Source of the DNA: Rhynchonema sp. JSB1_4
Lineage: Eukaryota > Nematoda > Chromadorea > Monhysterida > Xyalidae
Assembly: GCA_030248065.1 (NCBI GenBank)
Contig: JASAMV010008948.1
Span: 178,734 to 242,733 of the forward strand
DNA: 64,000 nt
Reading direction: 5' to 3'
Shown here: positions 1-11,600 of the stretch, in pieces
Layout: every line of letters starts with the position of its first letter
Numbering within the stretch: the first letter of the stretch is position 1
Translations under genes and position numbers: made by a program
Notes under the pieces: generated by a model
Told to the model about the DNA's origin: nothing
The model's database searches: none
Seen by the model: the letters and a program-made list of their open reading frames with translations, nothing else

Positions 1-174
1 AGTGATCTGGTCCCAATTGGATGCAGCTGTTTTGGAATTGGAACTACCGCGCGTAATGTTTCACGTCAATGATTCCCTCGCTGTTTTGCAGGCCTGCGAT
101 GTTTCATTTAACTCAGGTTGGACGGAGCAGCTTAAACCTTAGCCAACTGAAACGTCACAGATAGTTACAAACTC

Positions 175-350
175 GAGAAGCTGTCTTCGCCCCAGCTGCC
201 CAACCCAGGAAGGCATAATCAGCCTTCCTGAGATGGCCTTGAGGGGAAGGCTGATTATGGCTTCGTTTAATTCGTAATCAGTCTCCCCCCAGAGCCTCTC
301 TGCAGGGTGTAACTGATTACAATGGTAATCCACTCTTCCATCAACCGACC
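175..350. repeat. Dispersed repeat with CTGATTATG-type arms
   Basis: This stretch holds inverted copies of GGAAGGCTGATTATG and a downstream part ending GTAATCCACTCTTCCATCAACCG. The same modules flank the large palindrome at 29.0-29.8 kb, so both are copies of one dispersed foldback family. No coding potential is visible. Confidence 0.6.
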
Positions 351-474
351 TAATCACCAAGTTTGACACCCATTAGCATATTGTGCTGTCTGCGGGGGCA
401 CGACGCGTTTGTCAGTTTGACTTCCAGTGAGAAACTGGATCGTAATTCGTTTGTGTTTTTAGCCCACGTGGCCA

Positions 475-520
475 TCTGTGTGCATTCGCACTGACGGTGA
501 CCTGGTGCACTCCCACTCCC
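475..520 (-). repeat. Copy of the GGTGCACCAGGTCATCGTC dispersed repeat
   Basis: Read on the minus strand, this matches a repeat that recurs at about 1490-1545, 1628-1660, 24768-24810, 28545-28645, 33000-33014 with 33351-33390, and 36058-36130. A typical copy reads TTTTCACAGACGGGCGGTGC and then CAGGTCATCGTCAGTGCGAA. Several copies are preceded by GTAACAGCAGTGA. The family has no visible coding capacity, and one copy is split by a MITE at 33015-33350. Confidence 0.65.
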
Positions 521-588
521 ATCTGGGTCGAATAGGTCGAAACGGTCAATCCGCAGCCATGCTGCACAATTCATACTCAGACGTTGCG

Positions 589-840
589 TTAGTCGCACAA
601 TGACCACATAAGAATCCATCAAAAAATTTTCCTGAACGGTTAAGCACGTCTCGCTGCAGATCACAAGCGTTCTATTTACTGCCGATATCACGCTGACTGT
701 GTTCAAGCAGCTTCACTGTAAAATCGCCAGAAATGTCTTGGAAAAAATATAAATAGAAAGCTTGTGATCTGCAGCGAGACGTGCCCTTACCATGCAGGAA
801 AATTTTTGGATGGATTCTTGTATAGTCATTGTGTGACCAA
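589..840. mobile_element. Mariner-type MITE, diverged copy
   Basis: About 250 bp with inverted ends resembling TTGGTCGCACAATGAC and a right flank of TA. The interior is itself palindromic: the GATCTGCAGCGAGACGTG region appears in both orientations. The ends match the two better copies at 43916-44187 and 53482-53755. Confidence 0.6.
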
Positions 841-1183
841 TACCTATGGAACCTTCAGCACATGGCAGTGTATGAAGGGGGTTTAGTCGGACTTGTTTCA
901 GGTAATTCACAATAAATAAATCATTCTTCTAAACCATCCCTTGATTTTGCATCGATTTTCCGAATCATATTACGAAACTTTCTCAACGTCAAATACAACA
1001 AAAAGTGATCATGTCTGGCGACCTTGCAGACGTCGTTGAAATTGAAACAGCAATCAGCAGGTTTTGGATTTGAATCATTTCGACTTGTAAAATAACAACG
1101 TTTCTTTAAAAAAACTAAAATTAAAGTTTAAAAATATTAATTTCAAAAATTTAAAAATAAATTTTAGTGATCGAACAGCGGTC

Positions 1184-2556
1184 ATGGATCATGTTTCGGA
1201 ATCGTCGCTTGCAACAGGTATATGTGTATACGTACCAGTTTTAAGCAATGAAATTAAATTTAAAATTTCAAGATAAAGTTTTCTGCTAAGTACATAAGTT
1301 TCAGGGCATCAGCAGTCATCAACGGTAGACACGGCGATTTTGGGACTGGGCGATGGTTCGGCCGTCAGCAGTGCCAGAGCAGGTGAATTTTACAGCACGT
1401 ATATCAATCTTAAAAATAATAACCCTTTGGTGCAATTGCAATGTGAATGGTGCAGCATGTTTTTTTGGTGTATCGTTTCCATCTGATTTCACAGACGGGC
1501 GGTGCACCAGATAATCGTCAGTGCGAATGCAGCAGATGCTCGCTTGACCACAAGAAAACACGGCGGCTCATGGTGCTTCTATGCCGCACACAAAACACTG
1601 TTGCACTTTTCGACCTGTGTTTAAAGATAGGCGGTGCACCAGGTCATCGTCGGTCGCACTTTATTAGTTGTATCCATAGAGCGTTCATCAACAGCACATA
1701 CGGCGAAATCGAAATCGTTCTATCTCAACGACGAATTGAACACCATGATTGAACCATCGGTCGTTGAACAACCAGAACAGGAAGAAGTCGAAATCATCGA
1801 TCTCGTCAGAGGCAAATCTGCCCTTTTGTGGAGCTTTACATTTCTTGACTCTCTGCTAAAACTTTCTGAACGTTTACCGCTCGCTGACCCTCGAAATTGC
1901 CACTCGATATAGTGAGTATTCTTTATAGTGACCGAAAATGGGGATCAAGTCACACTGAAGAGGGTAGAATTCAAGTGAGAAAACAAGGATTTCTTTAGCC
2001 ATCGAAATCATCGGTCCGCATCGCGTGCAGTACCTGCACATCGATCCAAGGAAGGCACAACAGTTCAGTCGTCGATTGGCGGAGAAACAGAAGCAGCGAC
2101 AACGTGCAAAACCACAACAGGACCAACAGGTGGTCTTCTTTCGTTCATTTATATCCTTGTGATAAATTACCTGAAATGCAGTTGAAAAACGAAGTTTACT
2201 TTCAGTTCAAACAAGAGCGACATGCGGCTTCCAGCGGCCAATCCAGCAACAACAGCTACAAACGATACGGCCTGTCGCGTCTGGAACGCGCTCACATTAA
2301 ACGTGATCAGGTGGGCGCATTATGGAAATAATGCTACATTTGTATCGTGTGACTTTTCCACACGTTCTTCAGATACTGATTTTTTGCAAAAAATACGCAG
2401 TAAAAGTTCTATTTCCCATTCCAGTTCAACGGCATCGAGATCGAGCCGCAACAGCTGGGTGGCAGCGTGTATCTGACTGATGAACTGCGCGGTGTGCGAC
2501 TGTTGCCCGCCACTGGCAGCGTCGAGAATCTGGTTTATCGAACGACGGACGACTAA
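1184..2556 (+). CDS. Small six-exon basic protein, possibly NOP53-like
   Basis: Proposed exons are 1184-1217, 1305-1382, 1680-1811, 1999-2129, 2206-2310 and 2425-2556, giving 203 residues in a continuous frame. Exons 4 to 6 are the best supported, with clear CAG acceptors and GT donors. Exon 3 must end at a GC donor (AGAG|GCAAAT) to keep frame, so exons 1 to 3 are provisional. The protein has an acidic middle (EQPEQEEVE), a lysine/arginine/glutamine-rich stretch, and a C-terminus with TDELRGVRLLP and GSVENLVYR. That end resembles the C-terminal SDEL-SLR-L-P-GN pattern of NOP53, a 60S ribosome assembly factor, but the tail that normally follows in NOP53 is missing. The identification is an inference from a short stretch. 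Copies of a dispersed repeat lie in the introns around exon 3. Confidence 0.4.
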
Positions 2557-2925
2557 AATACACGATATGTGACAAAGCCGTTGAAGCAATTGTGTTTTGA
2601 TTTTGAAACGAATTTTGACCTGACCACGAATTTTATGACCGAAATGCAGTTTTCATTTTTTCAAAACATGGTTTGCAGCGATGATAAAAAACCTGAAATT
2701 TAGATCAAATCCAAATGTAACATTTATTCACATTGTGGCTTCTGACATGGGATAAATTACTGATTTGTGTGAGCTGCGTGTAAGCACGCTTGGTCTGCGG
2801 GCACAAAAAATAAACGGATTGGCCGCAAATTAAATAATGAAACATGCAAATGGTCGATCGGTCGCAACATTCAAAGTTGAAATCGGCTTCGAATTTCTCT
2901 TTCATTTCGTTTCTGTTTTGTCATT

Positions 2926-3779
2926 CAGAGATCGGAAACGGGCCGGGTAAAGTCGGCCCGGCCCGGTCGGCGAAAAGTCCGGCCCGGCCCGGCCCGGCCC
3001 GGTGGAGGGCTGCAGGTCGGCCCGGCCCGGCCCGTTTTGGCTTGAGGTCGGCCCGGCCCGGCCCGGCCCGGTCAGCCAATTTTCAAGGGCTGAAAACTAA
3101 AAAAGTCCAAAAAGCTGAAAAAAATTCGAAAATTTTCTGCAGAATACTTGTTTTCACTGGTTGGTACAGCTGGGGGGAAAGGTAGGTAGGTAGATTGACG
3201 CGCCATCCTGATGCAGTACGTAAGTCGCCGCCCCGGTTGGTACAGTAGTAGTGTAGTAGGTATGGTATAATTTTTGGCTCAAAATGGTTTAAAATCGGTA
3301 TTTTTCACTCCATATAGGCGAAAAATCGCGCGTGAAGCGCGAAATTAGCGCTTAAGAGTACATTCTCATCAATATGTAGACATAAAATTTTGTTCCCGGA
3401 CGACTCCCCCCAGCTCGGCCGGTCGGTACTACAGTAGGTAGGTTGATTGCAGGCAGGCTTTTTTGGTGGTACAGTAGGAGTAGGTTGATTGCTGCAAAGC
3501 AAAGGCCTGGGTATGGGTAGCTACTGCTTCTTTCTTCAAAACGATGACTGAAAAGATCAAGAACTAGGAAATGTTATTGCGCGAAGCGCAAAAATTTTGA
3601 AAATTTTGGTTCAAAAAATGGTAATTTCGTTCAAATTTAGGCATACCGGGCCGAACCGGGCCGGGCTGCTCGGCCCGGCCCGGCCCGGTCCCCCCAAATC
3701 TCCGGCCCGGCCCGGCCCGGCCCGGTCGACCAACTCCAAAATCGCGGCCCGGGCCGGGCCAGCCCGTTTCCGATCTCTG
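2926..3779. mobile_element. Non-autonomous hAT element, (GGCCCGG)n type, 854 bp
   Basis: Inverted ends CAGAGATCGGAAACGGGCC and its complement bound the element. A perfect 8-bp target duplication, TTGTCATT, lies at 2918-2925 and 3780-3787. Both subterminal regions are runs of GGCCCGG, as in several hAT-Ac-like families. The centre (about 3160-3490) holds a GTACAGTAGGTAGGTTG-type insertion with the CGCGCG hairpin core. No transposase frame is present. Confidence 0.85.
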
Positions 3780-3859
3780 TTGTCATTTTTTAGAAAAGAA
3801 AATTTACTGACGTTTTTTAACAAACTCAGAAAAAACCTGAGCTTTGTTTCATAATTAGG

Positions 3860-6800
3860 ACTTGAGACAGTTTTAGGTAGAGTGTATCCCCCTAAAATTT
3901 TGTCTCCCCAGCCCCACCCCCCAAATCGGATTCCCCCCACCCAGTGTAGTGGCAGGCCCATGTGTGGGAAAAATAGGTACCACGGCAACGGCACGTATTA
4001 TGGGTGGGTTGGGTTTGCGCGCGGAGCGCGCGATTTTTGGGAAAATAAGGTCGAAAAACACCGATTTTTGCCTTAAAAAGGTATAAAATTGCTTGTGAGA
4101 GGTATGATTTGGAGTTGTGAGAGGTAAGTACTCAACCCCCCCAACCCCCCTCGGGTTTTGTGGTAGGTAGGTAAGTACTCGAGGGGGGTAACCCCCCAGC
4201 CCAGTGTAGTGGCAGGCCCATGTGTGGGAGGTAAGTATGATGCGGGGTTGGGACCGGAAGCGTGAGAGGTATGATTTTGGTCACCCAAAAAGGCGAAAAA
4301 ACACCGTTTTTGTTATACAATTTTGGCCAAAAATTGAGGTAAAAATAGTACTTTTTCAAAATTTTCGCCGAAAATCGCCTAAAAATAGGTATTATGGGTG
4401 GGGTTGCGCGCGGAGCGCGCGATTTTTGGGAAAATAAGGTCGAAAAACACCGATTTTTGCCTTAAAAAGGTATAAAATTGCTTGTGAGAGGTATGATTTG
4501 CAGTTGTGAGAGGTAAGTACTCAACCCCCCCCCCAACCCCCCCCTCGGGTTTTGTGGTAGGTAAGTACTGAGAGGGGGGGGGGGGGGTAACCCCCCCCCC
4601 CCAACCCCCCCCCCCCCAGCCACTACTATGCCCCAGCCACTACTATGCCCCCACCCAGTGCTGTGGCTGCTTGCTGGGGGGGTTTGGGGCTGGGGGGTCC
4701 CCCAATGGTACCCTACCCGCCCCGGCCTGGTACGCTACCTCCCTACCCGCCCCGCTCTGGTACCCTACCCCCCTACCCGCCCACCCGCCCCGATTTCTAC
4801 CCTCAAAATGCCCATTTTTTGGTCAAAAATGCCCAAATTTCGACCGAAAACCCTAAAAAGTACAAAAAATGTCGCGCTGCGCGCGATATATGTACTTTCT
4901 AGTAGTACATAAAAACAGGCACCCGAGAAAATTTAGTACGGTACCGGTAGGTATGGTACTAGGTACCCTACCCGCCCCCAAAAAAATCCCCCCCCCCCCC
5001 CCCCCCCCCCCCCCCACCCCCAAACCCCAAACCCCCGGAAATAGAACCCCCATTAATCGAACCCCCCTAAATGGCTCGAAATCAAAAATAGAACCCCCCA
5101 TTAATTGACCCCCCATTAATAGAACCCCACCCCAACCTTCACCGTCCACAGATTAGTGGTACGCAGTGTGGTGGCAGGCCAATCGACCCAAGATACCCTA
5201 GGGGGGGAAGGTTTCGGACTTACTCGAGATACCCCCCAGAGGCTACCCAAGATCAGGGTAGTACTTGGGGGGGGTGGGGGGGGTCCCCCCCCAAATTCAT
5301 CTATCTATCGTCAACACTTTTTGATTTCATCTATCTATCGTCAACACATATGGGCAAATCTATCTATCGTCAACAAATTCTGGGAACAATCTATCTATCG
5401 TCAACAACAATCGACCCCAAAATGGACATTTTTGACTCAAAATGGCTCAAAATCGGTATTTTTTGCACCAAATAGGCAAAAAATCGCGCGCGACGCGCGG
5501 ATTTAGTACATCTATATACATTTCCATTAATATTTACACATTATTACCTACTTAATGCACTATACTATACCTTGATTTTTGGCGACCCCCCCCCCCCACC
5601 ATCTATCTATCGTCAACAAGTTTGGGTCGACCCCCCCAGATTTCGGACTTGGGTCATCTATCTATCGTCAACACATTTCGGGTCCCAATCTATCTATCGT
5701 CAACACCCTGACCAAGTATCACACTGCCAATACCCAATACTAATTCAGAAAAACCCAATACCAAACCAATACCAACCCAATACCAGACCAATACCTGACT
5801 CAAAACCCAATACCAAACCCAATACAAGACCAGAAACCCAATACCAAACCAATACTAAGACCAATACCCAATACCCAATACCAATACCCAGTGTGGTGGC
5901 AGGCCAATCGACCCAAGATACCCTAGGGGGGGGGAAGGTTTCGGACTTACTCGAGATACCCCCCAGAGGCTACCCAAGATACCCCTATGGTCCGTCAAAA
6001 GGCGAAAAAGGCCGTTTTTTGCATGCAATTTTACTGCAAAATTGGCCTAAAAATGGGTATTTTTTGACATTTTTGCCGAAAATTGGCCTAAAATGACCAT
6101 TTTTGGGTGTGCGATTTTTGGGGGTCCCGAGGTCGAAAAACACCTATTTTTGCCTTTGAAAACCATAAATCTACTTACTCGAGATACCCTTTGGGGTCGG
6201 CTCGAGATAGATACCCTTCCCCCCCATCCCCCCAGCCACTACAGTGGTGGTACGGTAATGCTGTGTTGTGTCAAACGTTGTTTAAGCTTGCGTACACAAC
6301 AGAATACAGCTTTTTAAGCATAATTGCCGCTGTTAAAGTTAGAAAATACCGAAAACAAGCCATTTTTATGGGCATCAGTAACAACGATTTTTTTCGTCGG
6401 GGCCAAATGAAAAATATAACCCCCCCAATAATTGACCCCCCCCATAAATTGAACACCCCAAAATGACCCCAGTGAAAAAATAGACCCCCCGGGTTCTATT
6501 TCCGACAATACGGTACACTACCCCCTGCCCCTACCCGCCTCGATTTTTTCTACCATGTGCCCTACCCGCCCTGCCAAAGTAGCCACAGCACTGCCCCCCA
6601 AAGTTCTGGCGGGTACCTACAGTACCCCGGTATCTCCCCCTCTTTTTGGCCGCAAGGTACAATATCTCCCACTGAGGAGGACGAGGGGCAAGGGGGGAAG
6701 AAAAAAAAAAGAAAAAACCCCCCCCCCCCTCTCCCACTCAGAGAAGTAACCACAGCACTGCCTCCGGCCCAGTTTCCCCCAATTTTTGCCTAAAAACGGC

Positions 6801-7140
6801 ATTTTAGGCCTAAAATGGGCATTTTAGGCCTAAAATGTGTGAGGTCAATGCAGCCAAAATACCCTTTTTGTGAAGAATTTCTTCTAAAAAGGGGCAAAAA
6901 TACCTAGGTCTAATTTTATACCTCAAAAAGTGACTTTTCCTGTATTTGGGTCTCGACTCGCCCCTCTTCCCCCTTCGGGTCGGGGTACACTAGCTCCCCG
7001 TCCGAAAAAAACGGGGGCTCCGCTATCTCCCCCTCCGGACCAGGAACTACCGTAAAAACCTAAATACAGCCCCCCCGTAATACAGCCCCCAAAAAGGGGT
7101 CAGTGAATTAATAGAGCCCCCCGGAATAGAGCCCCCCTAA
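3860..7140. repeat. Block of nested and truncated hAT-type MITEs
   Basis: This gene-free block is a chain of element fragments. A unit of about 210 bp is present twice (3985-4200 and 4391-4600). Ends of the type CAGTGTAGTGGCAGGC lie at 3943, 4202 and 5886. An ATCTATCTATCGTCAACA element occupies 5254-5726, CCAATACC tracts 5727-5890, and AATAGAACCCC modules 5037-5140, 6415-6510 and 7070-7140. Long C and G homopolymers (for example 4570-4617 and 4987-5016) mark subterminal regions. The apparent proline- and glycine-rich reading frames are products of these tracts, not genes. Confidence 0.8.
5254..5726. mobile_element. hAT-type MITE with ATCTATCTATCGTCAACA word array
   Basis: Ends CAGGGTAGTACTTGG and CCAAGTATCACACTG. 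Six copies of ATCTATCTATCGTCAACA lie in direct orientation near both ends around an AT-rich core that contains CGCGCGCGACGCGCG. It is the same family, in opposite orientation, as the copy at 56772-57226, which has a perfect target duplication. No clear duplication is seen here because both flanks are other repeats. Confidence 0.7.
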
Positions 7141-7141
7141 G

Positions 7142-7613
7142 CAGTGTTGGAGGTACTCTGGAGGGGGGGATACCTACTGTACCGCGCTTGGAGAGGGGGG
7201 GATACCTACTGTACCAGAGCCGATGGCCTGGGGGGGGGTTATGTACCTAGGGGGGGGGTTTGGGGGGGGGGTTGGGGGGGGGGGTTAGGTTTTGGGGTGA
7301 AAATTTTTTATGTGTTTATTATGTGTGGAATCGTGTGAAAACGTAGTATTTGCGCGCGTAGCGCGCGAATTTCGGGTAATTTGAGGTAAAAAACACTGAT
7401 TTTGCACTAATTTCGGCCATTTTGGTCAAAAATTGGCACTTTTGGGGCAAAATCGGGGGGATACCTACTGTACCGGGGTGAAAAGCGGGGGGGATAGGTA
7501 CTGTACGATGCCAAACAGCGGGGGGATACCTACGGTACCAGGCGAGGGGGGGAGACGTACTGTACTGGGGGGGGGCTACCCCCCCCCCCCAAACCCCCCC
7601 ACCTCCAACACTG
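7142..7613. mobile_element. hAT-type MITE, GGGGGATACCTACTGTACC word type
   Basis: Inverted ends CAGTGTTGGAGGT and ACCTCCAACACTG, with a perfect 8-bp target duplication CCCCTAAG at 7134-7141 and 7614-7621. The word GGGGGATACCTACTGTACC and close variants repeat near both ends in the same orientation. The core holds the hairpin TGCGCGCGTAGCGCGCG at about 7351-7367. Confidence 0.9.
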
Positions 7614-7718
7614 CCCCTAAGTAACATCCCCCATACAGTAGCGTATTAACGCTTGATAGTGGTGCTGGTGCACAGGTACATTTATACACGTTTGTTGTTC
7701 GTTCAGAGCAGCGTAGTT

Positions 7719-8094
7719 CAGTGTAGTTCCTGGTCCGGCGGGGAAATTAGTGTACCTCCCTGCTTTTTCGGAGGGGAAATTAGTGTACCTCCCTGGCTCC
7801 CTGGGGGCGACGGGGGGTGGGGAAGACCCAAAATCAGGAAAAAGTCACTTTTTGAGGTAGAAAATTTGACCTATTTTTGCCCCTTTTTGGAAAAAATTCT
7901 TCAGAACAAATGTATTTTGGCGACTTTTGAGAACATTGACCTAAAAATCACACATTTTAGGCCTAAAAATGGCCATTTTAGGCAAAAATTGGTGAAATTA
8001 GTGTACCGGAGGGGAAATTAGTGTACTAGTGTACCTTGGTCGGGGAAATTAGTGTACCTTAGGGGGCTCCCCCCTCCCCCCAGGAACTACACTG
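7719..8094. mobile_element. hAT-type MITE, GGGGAAATTAGTGTACC word type
   Basis: Ends CAGTGTAGTTCCTGG and CCAGGAACTACACTG. The word GGGGAAATTAGTGTACC is repeated at both ends in direct orientation around the common core (TTTTTGCCCC, AGGCCTAAAAATGGC). The target duplication is GCGTAGTT (7711-7718) and GTGTAGTT (8095-8102). Confidence 0.85.
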
Positions 8095-8216
8095 GTGTAG
8101 TTCCTGGTCCGGAGGGGGAACAGGCGGTACCCCCTTTTTTCGGAGGGGGAACAGACGTACCCAACCCACCTGGGGGGAAGGGGGGCAGATAGGGTGATAG
8201 TGTACCACCTGAGGCG

Positions 8217-8428
8217 CAGGGTTTATTTTTTCAAAATGGGCTAGTAGCAAGAAGCTAGTAAAATCAAAAATTTAGTAGCTTTTTTGCCGCTGATAAGCCA
8301 ATTTACTAGCTTTCTTGGCCAAAATACAAAATCTAGTAGCTTTTAGGCTACTAAATTTGAAAATTTACTAGCTTTTCAAAAAATTTAGTAGCTAAAAAGC
8401 TACTAAATTTGGTTAAAAAAAATCCATG
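8217..8428. mobile_element. CAGGGTTTATTTTTTC MITE, copy 1
   Basis: About 210 bp rich in CTAGTAGC and its complement GCTACTAAAT. It begins CAGGGTTTATTTTTTC and ends AAAAATCCATG. It is nearly identical to 17920-18126, which has a perfect 8-bp target duplication. Here the flanks (CTGAGGCG/CCTGAGGG) are only approximately duplicated. Confidence 0.75.
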
Positions 8429-8616
8429 CCTGAGGGGGAGATAGCGTACCTGAAGGGGACCCCTTCCCCAGGAACTACACTGCCACTGTCTTCACGTAAG
8501 CTTGCAAATAAAGTGTTGATTTGAGTTAACCACAATTTACTGCAGAACCACACCGCAACTCTTCAAACAAAATTCCATCGAGCAAAGCCATAATCACGAA
8601 GCGCCCTGCCGCCGCC

Positions 8617-11600
8617 ATGTCTGGTGCCGGAGGAATGGATTATGAAATTCCTCGGAAAGCGCACAAAGACGAGGACCGTGCCTTCGAACATCTGAATAAA
8701 ATGGGTAAGGAAATTCTGTGTGAGCAGAAAGAGGACCTTAAAACTGGAGCCAAAGACATGATAAGAAAATTTTTCCCCGATCCGAATAGGAAAAAACGGA
8801 AAAGAAGATTTTTCTCTTTTCCAAGCCTGTCCGAATTTACCCTCATCGGACGGAAATCGAACAAAAACAGCATTTTTAGCGTCAGGAAGATGACGTCGTC
8901 GAACGCTGATGAGGTATTTTAGACTGTGCTATTATAATAGCGATCTTGAGCTGAAAGACAGTTTTATTGTGAACATTAAGAAACAATATCTTGTGAGGAT
9001 AGACGTTATTCAACTTCAAAGTCGCCGCCACAGCAGTAAGCGAAGTGACGACGAGAAATCTGCTGAGTGCGGGTTCCTTTTTTTCCAGATCAGCATTTTT
9101 CATTTTTCTTGTTTCCGGTTTTCATTGGCATTTTTCCTAGGTAAAAAAGAAAAATCAATTTTATTTCTTTTTTCTCACCAACTCTGGCCAAAGGCAATGG
9201 CTGGTTTGTTTGCTTATCAGACTGGCGCCTAGGCCCGGCATTTTCTTTCTATGATTGCTCTCTGTTCACGTGTACGATTCACGCCGTTACCTTTTTCAGT
9301 CCGCACGCCTGTGCCGTCTTCCGATGAAGAACAACTGAAGAAACGCGAAGAGGAGATCATGAACGTCGGCAAACATCTGGCCGAGAACAAGAGCATCGAC
9401 AAATTGCGCGAAATGATCGGCAACTGTCGGCCGTTTCTGTTGCAATTGGGCAAGGCAAAGGCGGCGAAACTGATGAGGAATTTGGTGGATTTATTTCTCG
9501 CCATCGAAGACACCGGAGCGAACAGATCTGAATGGAACAAGTTCAAGGTAAACTCAGTTCTTTCATGAATTTGCGTCGCAAATAGATTCCTACCTTAGCG
9601 ATTTTTAAACCTCGGTAATTAATATTTTCCGAAAAAACATTCTTTTCAAAAAAACCGTTTTCTTCAAATAAATTACAGGTCGACCTGTGTACAGACTGTA
9701 TCGAATGGTCGAAAGAACAGAATCGTATTTTCCTTCGCCAAGCGCTGCAGGCACGTCTTGTGCGTCTGTACAATGACATTCAACTGCACCAGGATTCGTT
9801 GCAGCTGTGTTAGTTTCGGTTTTCGGATTATGTTTTTTGAGTTTGGGTAATGCTGCGATTCTTATGAAGCAAATGCAGGCCAACGAATTAATGTATCGCG
9901 CTTTTGTCAGAAAAATAAGCCTAGGCGTAGATAGGATCTGATAGTTTTCTTTTGTCAAATTATTTCTGGTAATAATTTGGTCTTAATTTAATTACAGTTG
10001 AGTTTCAACCATGATTTTGCCGTGCTCTCCGAAAGTGGCACATGCGAAAGTGAACCCAATATAAACGAAGTTTTTGAACGATACTTTTGTTCCAATTCTG
10101 CTGTCAAACTAAAATCATAACATACCAGGCCTAAGGTACCAATCTATTACGTGGCTGATATTCTTTAGCAGTGTAGTGGCTGGGGGGGGGATGGGGGGGA
10201 TTCCCCCCTAGGAGTAGGTACCTTGCAACCACCCCTTGGGGGGATGGGGGGAAGGGTAGGTACCTTGCAACCACCCCGGAGGGTACCTTGCAACCATCAA
10301 TTTATGGTTTTTATAGGCAAAAATGGGTGTTTTTCGACCTCAAAACCCCAAAAATTGCGCGCCTCCAAAAGCTCCATAAGCCTCCATATAATAGGTATTT
10401 TAGGGAAATTTTCGGCCAAAATGCAAAAAAGTACCATTTTTTCGGCCAAATTTGCAGTATAATGCATGCAAAAAAACACCCTTTTTTCGGACCTCAGGGG
10501 TACCTTGCAACCTCCCGGAGGCTGGGTAGGGGGGTACCTTGCAACCATCTGGAGCCATCCCCCCCAAGGGTACCTTGCAACCATTTGCCTGCCACTACAC
10601 TGTTCTTTAGTGACCGAAAATTACGACTCCCGGTCACTAGAAAGCATAGTTTTTCAAAATTCACTGGGTGCAACTTGCACCGAATATGTCAAATTTTAGG
10701 TGCACCTTGCACCTAGAATTTTGTTTTCTGAACAAAATGTGAAAATCCAGGTGTAAATTGCACCTAATCTCCAGTTTTTAGTGCAATTCTGAAATTTTAG
10801 GTGCGAATTGCACTAAAAAGTGTCTAAAAAACCCTATGCTAGACAGAGTGCGGACTGTAATCGCATTTGTACCCAATATTCTCTTGTTTTACAGCGCAGA
10901 CATTGTTGAAAGAGCTGAAGAAGGTTGACGACAAGGAGCTAATAGTGGAAGTGCAATTGGAGGAGTCAAAGGCGTGCTACTACCTGCAGAACATGACCAA
11001 AGCACGAGCAGCTTTAACCAGCGCCAGAACGACCGCCAACTCTATCTATATACCGCCGCAAATGCAAGCTGCCTTGGATATGCAGTCGGGTTAGTGAATG
11101 CGAGTGCTGGATCAAGCTACTGATACGATCGGGAACCTCAAAAAAATTATTCGCATTTGAGGTGATGGTGTTTACCTGTACGTCTTTCAACTCTCGCCGA
11201 GAATTCAGGCATCTTGGTGCAGTAATGCGCACTGCCCTTGGTGATTTTTAGAAAGAAATCATGTGGTTAAGATGCCAGTAAAGTGCAGTGCATGTGCATA
11301 CCAACTTCCACCAGACACTAGCGGATCCAGGGGGCATAGGCCGGAAGGGAAAAGACAAGTTTTTTCACTCTGATACACTTCGAATCGCGCGCTTCGAGCA
11401 CCAATTTTCATGAAACTGAAAAAAGTACAAAGCTTTCGCGCGCACTTTTGTGTCGTGTTTGGCTTAAAATCGCCCAATTATAAACACAGCACTGAATAAA
11501 ACAAGTGTATAGCAGTGTTTTTAGTTTTTATAAATGTGAGCAATATTTATAATAATAGAGGTCTAAAGCTGCATATATAGTTTCGGACCATCTCACGAGA

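Larger units (their letters stand above)
7709..8482. mobile_element. hAT-type MITE carrying a second copy of its own family
   Basis: The outer element starts CAGCGTAGTT at 7709 and ends AACTACACTG at 8482. A second member (7719-8094) sits inside its left terminal repeat, with target duplication GCGTAGTT/GTGTAGTT made from the outer element's own terminal sequence. A CAGGGTTTATTTTTTC element (8217-8428) is inserted further right. The usual AT-rich core of the outer copy is largely missing. Confidence 0.8.

Noticed and set aside
4628..5150. Proline-rich and glycine-rich open frames
   Set aside because: Generated by C and G homopolymers and MITE words; no start context, introns or conservation signals.
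5298..5705. Regularly spaced ATCTATCTATCGTCAACA direct repeats that resemble a CRISPR array
   Set aside because: The genome is eukaryotic, spacing is irregular, the repeats fall near both ends of a bounded transposon with an AT-rich core between, and a second copy at 56772-57226 has a clear 8-bp target duplication.
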